Shown here in pieces: positions 37,411-48,973 of a stretch of 64,000 nucleotides of DNA; within the stretch, counting starts at the first letter, position 1, and the number at the start of each line of letters is the position of its first letter. The stretch comes from Chloromonas sp. AAM2. Taxonomy: Eukaryota; Chlorophyta; Chlorophyceae; Chlamydomonadales; Chlamydomonadaceae. The notes under the pieces were generated by a model. It made no database searches. It saw only the letters and a list, made by a program, of their open reading frames with translations, and was not told the origin of the DNA. A program made the position numbers and the translations under genes. The stretch is taken from NCBI GenBank assembly GCA_004335635.1, contig QAXH01005246.1, positions 20,764-84,763 on the forward strand, in the 5' to 3' direction.

Positions 37411-40400
37411 ATGTCGTCCTCATCACGGCCCCCTCCATTTGGTGAGTGCTACAGCCGCGAACCAGCAACTGCACACAAAGGCTGCAGAAATATGCAGGGT
37501 CGTAAGATTATTATTCGTACAACAGAAACGACGACATGCAACACCATGCTGTGGCGCGCGGACCGCAGGGGGCACAATCCCTGAGAACTCACAGGCAGCC
37601 ATGGAGCAGATGCCGTCAAGCCTGCCCCCATTCGCCAACCAGGAGAACAGGTCTCTTGACAAGGCCATCAGGGTAAGGAACACAAAATGCACATGCACAT
37701 GCTTCCACACCCATACAGGCACAGGCCAGAGCGAAGCATGACCAGACACAATGCATTGTCCATTTGGGTTTTCATGGCCGTGCCAGGAACTTGCCACAGG
37801 CACATGGCCTCACGCACATGACACCGAACGCACTTGAGCATGTTCCTTGGCCATTTTAGTGGGGAACATAAAAATGCCGGCTGCACGACATGCTTGAGCA
37901 TCGCATGGGTGTTGGCATGTGTTCTCCACATCAGAAGTCCATCCACTTGGAGTTTGGCTTCAGAGTGTCAGTTGCAGCCCTGCCAGCGCTTCAGCCTGCT
38001 GCACCAGTCTTGCAGGGCATTACACCTGTTTCTCCCTGCTGCTGTCATTCACGTCCAATCTGAGCAACACCAAGGCCCTGTGGGACAGGTCCATCCTCGT
38101 TCCAGTCCTTACCCTAACCTTACCCTAACCCCTTATGACCCACTGGTTCTCTCCGGATTGAAGCCAATCGCAACCCTGATGTCTGCCAATCATCTGTGCT
38201 GTTGTGCACGGGCAGGCAGTTGGGCGTAACTGCCATAGGGCAGCCAATGCCTCCACTAGTCCCTCAGCTTGCTGGTCAACCATGACTGGCATTGCTTGCT
38301 TGTAGGAACTCGAAGTCAACCTTGAGAAGGCGGATGCAGCTCTGGAGGAGCACCATGACAGGGTTTCCATCATGGATGAGCATCTCAAAAACGTGCAGCA
38401 GGAGCTCAAGTACACGCAGTCACGGGTAGGAGGGGATTACTAGGGAAAGCAGGAAGCTGGGGGCAAGCTAGGAAAAAAACGAGGAAAAGCTGGGGAAAAG
38501 CGCGGGAATACTGTGGGAGAGTGGGTAGGAGGAAGCTGGAGCAGGGGGCTCGTTGATAGTGCTGGTTATGAGCGGCATGGGGGGGCTGGTGCAGGGTACA
38601 CACCTCACATGGTGGTGGTGGTGGTGGTGGTGGTGGTGGTGGCAGGCTGCCATGTGCGGGTGTCTGATAAGCAGGGAATCTGACATGGCAACGGCTTTCA
38701 GGGTGTGCGTGGCCACTTCAGCGTTGTTCCTGAGGCTTTGCATTCCTGCCTTCATTTGCATCATGAGCTACCATGGGAAATGCCATCATGCACATCCTGA
38801 TACATGTCCCGCTGGGACTAATGGTTGGTCCCAGAAGGCAGCATCACTCCAACCTCCAAGCATCAGCTGGCGGCACTTGCAGGGACCCGATATCTACTTC
38901 ATGGCTAGCCTCAGCTGCCTCACCCAGCCGGACGCCCTTGGCTCCAGGAACTGTCAGTCGGCAGCAGCCCAAGCACCAGCCCAGCTGCTGTGTGCCACTA
39001 GACCACTGCTGCTGCACCAGCTAGGGCTATTGAGCCTGCTGGGGCCATGCTGAGAGTCGCATTCTCCACATCCATTTGCATGCATTACTGTGCGCAGGTA
39101 GAGTCCAAGGCGCGTGAGATTGACAGCGAGAAGCACCTCAAGGCGATAGCGGAGCGGGAGGGGGGCAGGCTCAAGAATGACATGGGCAAGATGGCCAAGG
39201 AAAGAGACGAGCTGGCGGAGAAGGTGAGGGGGCGCAGCCGAGCGTTGTTCAGCCGGGGGAAGGGGGGGCCCGGTGCTGACCAGATGTTACTCACGACGTC
39301 TCGCGTTGAGGGTAGTTGAGGATGTGTGTTGGATGGCAGTCAAGACGCCCGCTCTGGCTCAGATTGCATGTTGTGGTGGAAATTGCTTAGCACACGAGCG
39401 CAGATAGGCATTGTATTGGTAGGCCAGGGCCATGCCTGGGCACCACACATACCAGACCACAACTCGTTTCAACTGTGCCCCTTGATCTCATCTCAAAACA
39501 TGTCACAACGCCCTCTCTGATGATTTTGATGCGGGTGTACTGCCATTGCATACCAGAACCTGCCAAATCGCAATGGCAACTTCATAGTTTACTGGCAGGC
39601 CGTAGACCATGCTGGCACACCAAAGAAATCGGACCAGAATTTGCTCCAACTGTGCCCCTGATGCTGTGTCGGTTCCCCTGAACGTTTTCACAGGTCGGCA
39701 CCTTCCAGGCCCAGATCTATCGCGTCAACGAGAAGCTTGACGGTTTCAAGCTGTTGATGAACTGGAATCAGGAGGAGCTGGAGCAGTGGGCGCTGGCCCA
39801 GCGACAAAAGGAGGAGGACAACCTGGCGATGGAAAAGTACTCACACCAGGTGAAACGGACATGTGATGCATGTGCGTGTCGTTTTATATTGCAAGGTGTT
39901 GGGGCTGTGTTGGCAAGTGTTGGTTGCTGCATGATTCGCAATCATAGTGATGGGTTTGCAGGAATCCGATCATAGGCAAGGGATTGTAGGTATTGCTAAC
40001 AGGTATAGATGGTTGCATGTGGCGATCATGATGTCATCAGTCCCGACAGGTGTTGGTGGTTGCATGCACGTGTGCCTCACCTGGTTTCTTGCTATGACGC
40101 AAAGCTTCTTTTTTCCGTTTCTGTCTTGTGCCTCAAATCTTGTTGGTGCACAAATCTTGTGGTTATCTTGTTGGTACCGTTAACCCTGCCCTGTTCCACC
40201 TTGTCCCCACAGGACGCTGCCAAGATTCGTGAGCTGGAGCTAGCGCTGGAGAAGATGAGCCGCGCTGTTGTGACCAAGAAGGGTGACCTGGAGAGTGAGG
40301 TGCTGGCCACCCAGGCGGCGCAGATACAGCTGGACAAGGCGGCGGAAGACTTCAGGTGCGCGATTCGAATAATTATATGAAACAACCAAACTGAATGAAA

Positions 40401-43400
40401 ACTTCACGTGGGCGAGCAAGTAACGTGCATGGGTGCAGTGTGCATGGGTGCCACGTTTTGGGTGCTTTTCTGTTGGCTGTGTTGCTCTGACAGGGTGTTT
40501 GCAAGCAGGGTGTGGGCAGGGCAACGGTCCGTCCGGCAACTGTCTGCATTGGCAAGCACTAAGGATTGGATGCCTGCTCATATGTTGGGAAGCAGCAATT
40601 ATATGCTGGCTGCATGCCTCTGATGGTCGCGTTTTGAGTGGTCTTTTGTGCACAAGCAACTATGCATAGTCAACCACCCATCTGGCGCATGTTCTGCCGC
40701 ATGTTCTGCCCGCAGACGACTACTGTTTGACTACAGGCTGTAAGAGCTGACTTGACATGCAAATCACAGTGCAGGAACATCCATGTGGCCACCAGGGATC
40801 AAAGTGATGTCCTTACGGTAGCCCTGACTGGCCCTGTCTGCATGCAGGTCGCTACACTCCGAGCGTCAGGAGCTGATCAAGCAGTGGGACTCGGCGCTGG
40901 AGGCCATGCGGCACAGGGACGCGTCGATCGTGGTGGCTTCGGAGCAGGTGGGCAGGGCAACGCAGGCTGCCAAACATCGCCTTTGCCGCAGCTCTTCCTG
41001 CGGTAGCTCTGGGTTCTCTGTGTCTTTCAGTGTCTCTAGATCGTATGATGCACAAGTCGCAGTGGTGGTTGGCCTGCCGTTAAAATCTTGCGATTTTACT
41101 GCTTGTCATGCGCCTTTCAGTCTCTTGTTTGATGAAAACTTAATATCGCAGTGTGTCACTTCTGCGGGGATTCTGGTCCGCTCTGCACCTCGCCACGTCA
41201 CCTGTTGCCGTACAACCACACAAATGTGGCACTGCCTCCTCGCATTTGATTGCTGTGGTAGTTCGGGTTGCTCTGTACCTTGCCAGGTCTTGATTGTTTC
41301 ACGCACATTGCACAGTGCCTTTGTCTCTTTTCACCCTGCGTTGCCTTGAACGGTTCCTGCGTGCAACTCTTTCCCTTTTGTCTTGTCTGTCCAGTTTGCC
41401 GCCAAGAAGGGAGAGCTGCGTCAGCTCAAGGCCGAGCTGGACGCGCAAGCACGCTTCCTGGAGAACGAGGGCGTGAACAACAAGGAGGTCGACGCACGCA
41501 TTGCTTTCTACGATCGCGAAGTGGTGAGACCCGATTTGAGAACTGCGCCTACCTGCATCAAGAACAGCTGATGGCCAGAGTCTGCAACTCGCCTTTATTC
41601 TACCATTTCCAGCCGCTGCCAGCCGCTGTTCGACCCTTGTTAATCCTTGATGCAATCAGGGCTGGTCGTCGCTTGCTCACAAACTCGTCTGTTGTTGTTG
41701 TTGTTGTTGTTCTTTACATGGCCAGGGAGGACTGCTCAGCGGGGGCAAGGGGGAAGGGAAATTGCCGGTAACCTAAGTAAACTAGTCTGCTGCACTTCCT
41801 CTCGTGCAGGCCAAGCAGCGCGAGCAGCTCCTAATGGAACAGACCCGCCAGGGCGACATGTCGAATGAGGTTGAGTCGGTCAAGGCCACCTTGGGCAAGG
41901 TTGCCACGGAGCTGGCGCAGGCGCTGGCGCGCAACGAGAACTCGAGAATGATACTCAATGAAAAACGGAAGCGGCTCGATGCCGCCAGACGCAAGTAGGT
42001 GTGACCGTACGTGTGCCAGCTTGCCCTGCATTTGTATTTTGGCGATAGATGCGCTGGTTCTGCTGTTTGACTATGAACGCTAGTTTGAAATGAGTTTCAT
42101 ATTCGCTGCGTGTGTTGACGTTGGTTTTGTCCGCGCTTGCAGGTATGCCGCCCAACGCCGTCGCTTGGACGAGCAGTTCAACACCTTGGACAGTTTGGAG
42201 GCCAAGGTCGAAGAGCTGGACGCCATGCGGCGCGCGGACGAGGCGCGGCTCAAGGCGGTGTTCAAGGAGGCGGAGGATCTCAAGAAGGAGCAGTTCAAAA
42301 GAGGGCAAAAGTGGGTGTACAGTGCTCCAGACTTCATTGTGGCAAAGTTTTTTGGGGATTTTACACTGGCCGTTCTGGACCTGAGCTAGCTATCGCACAT
42401 TACACAGCCTGTGAGAAAGACTGAACAAGTCAGAGGACCTCGAAAAGGAGCAGTTCAAAAGAGGGTAACAGTGAGTGCACAAGCCGGACAGGCTGGTGAT
42501 CCCAACAACATTGGGTCCAATCTAAGCACAGACGCAGGCCACGTACAAGTAGACCAGGCTGGTAATCAAAGCAACACAGATCAAGCCCGGCCTGCTGGCA
42601 GACTCACAACACCAAGCCCGCCCTGTGTGAACCCCCAATTCGCAAGCCAGATATAAGCAGGCCAGGCTGAACAGTCGAAGCAACAGGACACTAACAACTC
42701 CAGCCTACCCTACTCTACCCTACCCTAGCTTGTACCCGAGCCTGCCCTGTCCCGGCCTTTCCTTGCTTGGTTTAGGCTGTTTGAGCTGCGCACGAAGGAG
42801 CGTGAGCTGATCAGCGAGATCAGCGGGGGCCAGGGGCAGAACAAGAACCTCGCCTCGCGCATCGCAGTGCTGGACGAACAGGTGCGAGGGGTGCGAGGGT
42901 GAGGGTGAGGGCGAGGGTGAGGTTGAGGGTGACATGCAGGGTTAGGGTTAGGGTAGGGTAGGATGGTCAAACAGGTGCGCCTGCATCAAGGGATGCCTGT
43001 GGGCCGGATCAAACTCTCGGACCACATGCATGAAGAACAAGACAAACGGGCATCATGGCTCATGCGCTTCGCCACACAGCCTGTCCACGTCACCCCCCCG
43101 CCCTGTGGCCTGGGAGTGGAAAGCAAAAGAAATGTTCTGCCTCCCATGTACCGCTGCTCTCCCTCTTCTCTCTACGGCAATGTACGTGCATGACATTGTG
43201 AAGCAGAGCGTAAAGGACAGACACCGTGTTGCCTCTGACGCCGCAGAGAAGCATGATACACGCACCGCTGTGCTTCAGGGTGTTGTTCCCTTCCAATGCA
43301 ACACGTGTGTGTCACGTGCTTGCCCCTTGCCCCTTGCCCCTTGCCGCCCAGGTTGTCCGTCAGCAGGAGTTGCTTTACAACGTCGAGTTCCAGTTGCAGC

Positions 43401-46400
43401 AGATGGAGCGGCGCGTGGCGCGGGCGGGCGGCGTGCGCAGCGAGGAGGAGACCAGGGCGCTCAATGCTCGCATCGAGAAACTGACGACCGTTTTAGAGGG
43501 GGTCAACGTGGAACACTCCATGCTCATGGAACAGGTGCGGCAAAGCAGGGTAGCATGTCAGGGCCCAAACCAGGGTAGGCTTGGCAGGGTAGGCTTGGCG
43601 CGCACGGATATATGGACCAATCGACTCCATGAGAACGTGTGCCACACAAGCCATCTCCGGTCAGGAAGACAACACGAGATGGCTGCATGAGGACAAAAGT
43701 CCAGAAGAGCTTCCGTCCAAGAATGCCCACCTTCCCTATCCATACAATGCACCATATGCCGTCACCATATCAATAGTGTTTGATACGATTATTCAAACCA
43801 TTCAAGCAGTCAAGCAGTCACATGACCACAGTTTGCCTTATTACCCATGTACCTTCTCTTCCCATGCCATTCTCGAGCCCTGCGTTTTGCTATGCACGCC
43901 TGTCCTTTACCCTTGTACACTCGGTCCTGTGCCGCACTCACGTATCCCTCCCCCCTTCCACCCCCCACTACCCCGCACACGCACACACCTCACCTGCAAT
44001 TGCCCTTCTCCCGTGCCCCTATAAAGGTCAAGCACAGCGAGGAGGACCTATTGAGTGCACGGCGTGACCACTCGGGCCTCATGACGCGCAAAACAGCCCT
44101 GACCGCTGCCGCAGCCGCTCTGAGGCTGGAGAACGACATGCTGGGCCGGCAGGTCAAGTCAGCGGCAGCCACCAAGGAAAAGACCATGGTGGACCATGAC
44201 GTCATGAAACTGGTGAGAGCGGGACGGGCTGTGGGATGGGTTAGAGGGAGGCGCAGTGGCTAAGTGGGCAAGGGAACCGAAATAACAATAAGTGGCTAAG
44301 TGTGGCTTGCGGAATCAGTGATGAGTCTCAGCTGTTGTGAGCGGTTTTAAGCATAAACCATCAAGCAGATGCGGTTAAGCGGGCAAGGGTAACGATGCAA
44401 CCAACGAGCCTTCGCTATATGGTCTGGCAAGTCCCACCACGAGCTTGGTGTGCATTCACTTCATTTCTGTGGCGAGGAGTACCTGTGTGCGAGGGTTTGT
44501 GCGCCCTGTCATGCAAACCCGCCAACTGGCTGTTTCAATTGATACCGCTGGAGGGTTTGTGATGAGCATTTGCAAAGCACCGGTAGGTGTTGGACTGACC
44601 ATCAATTAAGCACCAGTGTTGCGTGTGATTGTGGAACGAGTGATGGTAGTGTGTACATCCACCCAACTGGCTGCTGCAGTACCACTGTCACGCAATGCGT
44701 GTTGTTGCGTCTCTCAGGACGTGAAGCGTCTGCGCGACATCCTGTCGCTGCATGCTGACGAGGTGTTCAGTCTGGAGAACAGGAAGTTCCAGCTCAAGAT
44801 GAGCGCACAGGAGCGGAAGCAGGAGGTGGAAGTGCACCGGTGAGAGCAGCAGGGGCCAGGCTAGGCTAGTTGGGTTGGCGGGCTGCTTGGTAAAGATCAG
44901 ACGTACAAGCAGGCACTGTCGGGAGTAAGTGCAGCTAAGGGCACGAGTATCTGAGGGGGGTGAGTGGGCGGGTGGTATCTGAGGGGACTCCATGTGTCAG
45001 ACAAAGTCCACGTGATCACATGCTACTTGCTTGTAGACCAGTAGGGTGCAGGGTGAAAGATAGGAGGCGCTGTCTTTTCAGGGCTGGGCAAACCAGAATT
45101 CAGGTACTACAGTTGCAAACTGTTCAAGGGGAATGACAGCAACACGCAGTGGCTGTAGAGTCAGGATTCATATTCAGTCGTTCGTTTGACTTGCGATTTG
45201 TTTGCAGAGACTCCCTGCGTATGGAGCTCAAGCTGCTGCGTGAGGACATCCACCGCATCACTCTGGAGCTGAGGGAGAGGGCCATAAAGGTGGGACATGC
45301 CAGAACTTAAGGTGCAGGGTAGGGTAAGCATGGGGCAACGTCTCAGGTTACAGCGAGCTGGTAAAGGATTCGTTGCCATGGTTGCGAAACCATTGTGTGA
45401 CGGCAAGATGACTTGTGGTGGAACATTGTGATCAAGTTGAGGCCATTGGTAGTTTTCTTTACGGTCAAGTCTCCGGTGAAGGTGATCAAGTTGGAGCCAG
45501 ACTTTCAGGCTACAGCAAGATAGGTTGGTCACGGTGATGTTGTTTCTTTGGAATGGGCGGTGAAGCACTGTGTGAACTAGTCAAATGGGGCCATGCTGGC
45601 GTGCGCTGCAGATGTATCAGTACCTTTTTGATCATGGAAGTTGGAAGTTGATTGGAGGTATCCCTCCTTTCTATAGTCAATCTCTGTGTGAAATCTCTGT
45701 ACGTGCACAGGTGGAAAAGCTCCAGAGTAAGTTTGAGGTCATCAGCAGCAAGACGCGCGGCGCAGGCGACGACGGCGGCGAGCCCAAGAGCCAGGCGTAC
45801 TACGTGATCAAGGCGGCGCAAGAGAGGGAGGAGCTGCAGAGAGAGGTGAGGCAGGGAGAGGAAGGAGCTGCAGAGAGAGGTGAGGCAGGGAGAGAAAGGA
45901 GCTGCAGAGAGAGGTGAGGCAGGGAGAGAAAGGAGCTGCAGACAGAGGTGAGGCAGGGAGAGGGGAAAGCACTCGGTTCTCGTGCGAGAGTCTGCAGAGG
46001 TCTCTCTGCACAAGGCAGGAAAAATGAACCGTTACAATGGCGCTCGACCCGACAGACTGTTGGGCTCATGGTTGTAAGTCTGGTGGGAGCTGTCACAGCC
46101 TGCCACATGCATCAAACTAGGCTTTGCAACTACCAGCACTTGAGGATTTGCTTGCAATTCCTGGTGAGCCGGACTGGATGCCCTACATGCCTTACCTCCA
46201 GAGTTCAGAGAATAAATTACCCTTGCCTGTGCGCTCCCTTGGCTGTGCAGGGTGACGAGCTGGATGCACGCATTCGCAAGGCTGAGAAGGAGGTGGCTGC
46301 GCTGGAGACCACCCTGGTGCAGCTGGTGGGCGCCAACGGCGTGTTCAGCTCGACCTACAAGAAGGCAGACCCCCGGGAGGCATACGGGGAGCAGGCGCAA

Positions 46401-47835
46401 CTCAGGTGCGAGGGAAGGTGATGCCCTTCAATGTGAGAGTGGTGTTGAGAAGGGGGAAGCGGGCCTTGCACAGTGGTGTCAGCTGGCATATCACTAGTCT
46501 TTTGCCTGCTACACTACAAGGACTACACAGCCAGCTGTCCAGAGATTGGGGCGGGGGGGGCAGCGCGGAGGCAGTAAAAGGGGCAGGAAAAGGGGCGTGG
46601 GTTTGTTGGAGTGGGACAGAGAGAGCAGATAAGGTGGGAAAGGGGCACATGGGCTGATAGTCATGATGACATGGGCAATGGGCCGACTGCAGAAGCGGTG
46701 CATGTGCTGGGAAGGAAACACGAATACGTGCATGCAGGCTGCGACGTGTCGGCAGGAATGGTTGGAAAGGCCGGGTAGGTGGGAACTGGTTTGCAGGGGG
46801 GCTTGGTAGAAACAGAAGAGTTGTTTGAAGGGTGGTTGGTCCAACCTGTGCAACTCTGTACTGGTTGCTCATTCCAGTCTTCCCCAGGAGGAAGCTCGAA
46901 GATCTACTTCGCAGTTAGCTACCCTTGGGAACCTCATTGTATTCCTGGGTTCCCCATTCTGTTCTCGTGCTCTTCATTTGTTTTCCTAGGGAGAAGCTGG
47001 ACCGTGTGTACGACAAGCTCAAGTTCAAGCGCCAGGAAGAGAGCGTGTTGGCGAGTGACTGCGCCCAGATCGGCGCCCGCGCCGCTACCCTAGACAATGA
47101 GAGGCGGATGTTGGAGGCGGCAGTCGCGGACATGGCAGCACGCAAGGTGTGAGGAGCAGCAGTTATGCGTTCAGATCGTGCCAAGTAGCAACAGCTTTGC
47201 GCAAGCAAAACGATAGCTGGCTTTTGAGGTGAAGGTGGTGACAGGCAGCCTGCATCGGCTGGAAAGCGCTGAGGTTGCTGTCGCTGTCACGCGACATGCT
47301 CAAACGCAAAGCCACCTGCTTGCCCGCGGTACTCCTGCATTCTTTCACAACTTTCGACTGCTGGTTGCGCTGGGTGTGACATGCTCTGCTGCCCATACTT
47401 TCATACGGCCCTGATTCACTTGTGCGCATATGCACCTTCCTGCCATGTTTGCAGAACGAGGCCGAACGTCAAGTGAACGAACAAGCGGAGAAGCTCTCCC
47501 GCGCCCGCCGGTCAGCTGCCCGCGCCGCGCAGGCCCTTGGAGTGGCCCCAGATGATCCCGAAGCTCCCGCGAGCAAGGAAGCAACCCTTGCGGAGATGCG
47601 GGAAGTGGCCAGGGCCATGGCGTCAGAGCTGGCCTCACTTGCTGGTCAGTACCCTGAGGCGAGGATTGCGGAACTAGCCGAACAGCATGGCGTGCGCTTG
47701 CCGGGCGGCGGCGTGGGGACGCCCCCATCGTCGGCTGGGAGGAGCCGACCCATGTCGGCGCGCAGTGGGGGAGGGGCTAGCAGACCAGGGTCAAGAGGCA
47801 GTGTTGCAGCGCGGGCTATACAGTTGCAAACGTGA
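37411..47835 (+). CDS. FAP59: Axonemal coiled-coil protein CCDC39 / FAP59 (about 912 aa)
   Basis: Nineteen exons: 37411-37441, 37599-37672, 38306-38425, 39098-39223, 39694-39849, 40213-40355, 40848-40947, 41395-41523, 41810-41994, 42143-42310, 42776-42881, 43352-43534, 44027-44212, 44718-44839, 45208-45289, 45711-45845, 46251-46405, 46990-47146, 47455-47835. All phases agree. The product is nearly all coiled coil and matches vertebrate CCDC39 along its length, for example GFKLLMNWNQEELEQW, QIQLDKAAEDFR then SERQELIKQW, and SQAYYVIKAAQEREELQREG. CCDC39/FAP59 with CCDC40/FAP172 forms the 96-nm ruler that places radial spokes and inner dynein arms on doublet microtubules. Length (human about 940 aa) is full. 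The C-terminus is Ser/Gly/Arg-rich, as in animals. This is the best evidence that the organism has or recently had motile flagella. Confidence 0.96.
38611..38643 (+). repeat. (GGT)n microsatellite in a CCDC39 intron
   Basis: About eleven GGT units between exons 3 and 4. Confidence 0.9.
41705..41757 (+). repeat. Second copy of the short dispersed repeat of 20811-20868
   Basis: TACATGGCCAGGGAGGACTG CTCAGC follows a (GTT)n run in the intron between exons 8 and 9 of CCDC39. The shared core with the RING-gene intron copy is about 25 bp. Confidence 0.55.
42271..42477 (+). repeat. Exon 10 end and splice donor of CCDC39 copied into the next intron
   Basis: Bases 42271-42317 (last codons of exon 10 plus donor GTGGGT) recur at 42431-42477, offset 160 bp, ending in GTGAGTG. 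Shared string: AAGGAGCAGTTCAAAAGAGG. The second copy has GGTAACAGTGAGT in place of GGCAAAAGTGGGT, so it holds its own, slightly better donor. Confidence 0.85.
42886..42965 (+). repeat. G-rich degenerate tandem repeat in a CCDC39 intron
   Basis: GAGGGT/GAGGGC units grade into GGGTTAGGGTTAGGG then GGGTA units. The two TTAGGG-like units look like local variation of the same G-rich repeat, not an inserted telomere. Confidence 0.6.
45828..45965 (+). repeat. 34-bp tandem repeat duplicating the exon 16 donor of CCDC39
   Basis: Four copies of a unit starting GAGCTGCAGAGAGAG and continuing GTGAGGCAGGGAGAG. The first copy is the true end of exon 16 (ELQRE|GTGAGG). Each later copy recreates the same coding end and 5' splice site within the intron. 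Use of a downstream copy would add 34n bases and shift frame unless n is a multiple of three. Confidence 0.88.
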
Positions 47836-48973
47836 CCAAGTCTTGCTTAACGGCCACTTGACCAGGCGCTTTTGCACTGCTGTTACTAGACAAACTAGTC
47901 TGTTGGACGTGAGATCCACCTAGTGCTAGTGTGACATGCCTTGGGACGTGTTGCATGCGGACGGTGACCGCACAGGCTCTGCCTCGCGGACGGTGACAGC
48001 ACAGGCTCTGCCTCGCGGACGGTGACAGCACAGGCTGCATGCGGACGGGTTGCATGCGGACGGGTGCACCAGTATGACTTGTAACATTAGAACGCTCAAC
48101 GCTGAATGGGGCCCAATACCCTGCTTATGGCGATGATCAAACGCTGTGGTACTGGTCTTGGTGATAACAGAAGCACTGGCTGGAACAGCGAATGTATGCT
48201 GCATGCATGTTAAGACGCATGACTTCCGGACTTCTGCACTAGGGAATTGTTTAAGTTGACTTTGCAGTTGTTGCTTAGGGTGCAGTGATGGCCAGTAGGT
48301 CACCTACTTTCCTTGCCCCCTCGCCCCTCCTACCCGGACAACAACAACAACAACACTGACTACCGAATTTTGTGTTCTTGCTCTGCCGCTGACTGGCATG
48401 TCTCATGTAGGTGACATAGTAGATGCTAATTGTGTAAAGGCGAGAGCAACCTACGCATCCTTCAAGTCTGAGGCTGGAGTGGTGCCTTCCTACCAGGGTC
48501 ATCTGAACGCGATCGGCCCGCACAAAGTAGCAAAAACGGCAGATAAGAGCAATTGCGGGTTCACGCTGCCAAGAATATTCAAACAGGCTCAGAGGCTGAA
48601 AGGATTGTGTAGCAGACAGGACCGGACAGTACCGGACTTTCCTGCATGCAATATCCGCAGCATCGCCTCTTACATTCAACGCTGCGAACAGCTTGCTTAC
48701 GTGCGCCATGCCTCGAATCTCTCCTTTTCTGGATCACATGTGCCCCTGGCTGGGCTGCCCGGGCTGGGCTGTGATGGGTGTAAGCCAGGGCAGGCCCGAG
48801 GGATTTTCAAGGCTGTACATGCAGCAAACATCATGACATTGCACGTCCTGCCTTGCGGTCTTGCACGATGTGCTCGAAATAACCGCCAGCTGATAACCGC
48901 TGGACAACCCTGTGCCGATTCACTAAGCCATTCGCATAATCATGCATTTGATTGGTCCGACCAGAGAAGGGCA
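47836..48973. other. Intergenic, with a 29-bp tandem repeat at about 47957-48060
   Basis: Between the CCDC39 stop and the CDPK start. Three copies of a 29-bp unit (core CGGACGGTGACAGCACAGGC) are followed by two GCATGCGGACGGG copies. Near 48343-48357 is (AAC)n. A 228-codon open frame across 48398-49084 shows no conserved pattern and is not supported. Confidence 0.5.

Noticed and set aside
38107..38131. CCCTAA-type units
   Set aside because: Two imperfect units in an intron; too short to mean anything.
42938..42962. TTAGGG-like units suggesting an interstitial telomere
   Set aside because: Only two units within a degenerate G-rich repeat. Green algal telomeres are usually TTTAGGG or TTTTAGGG.
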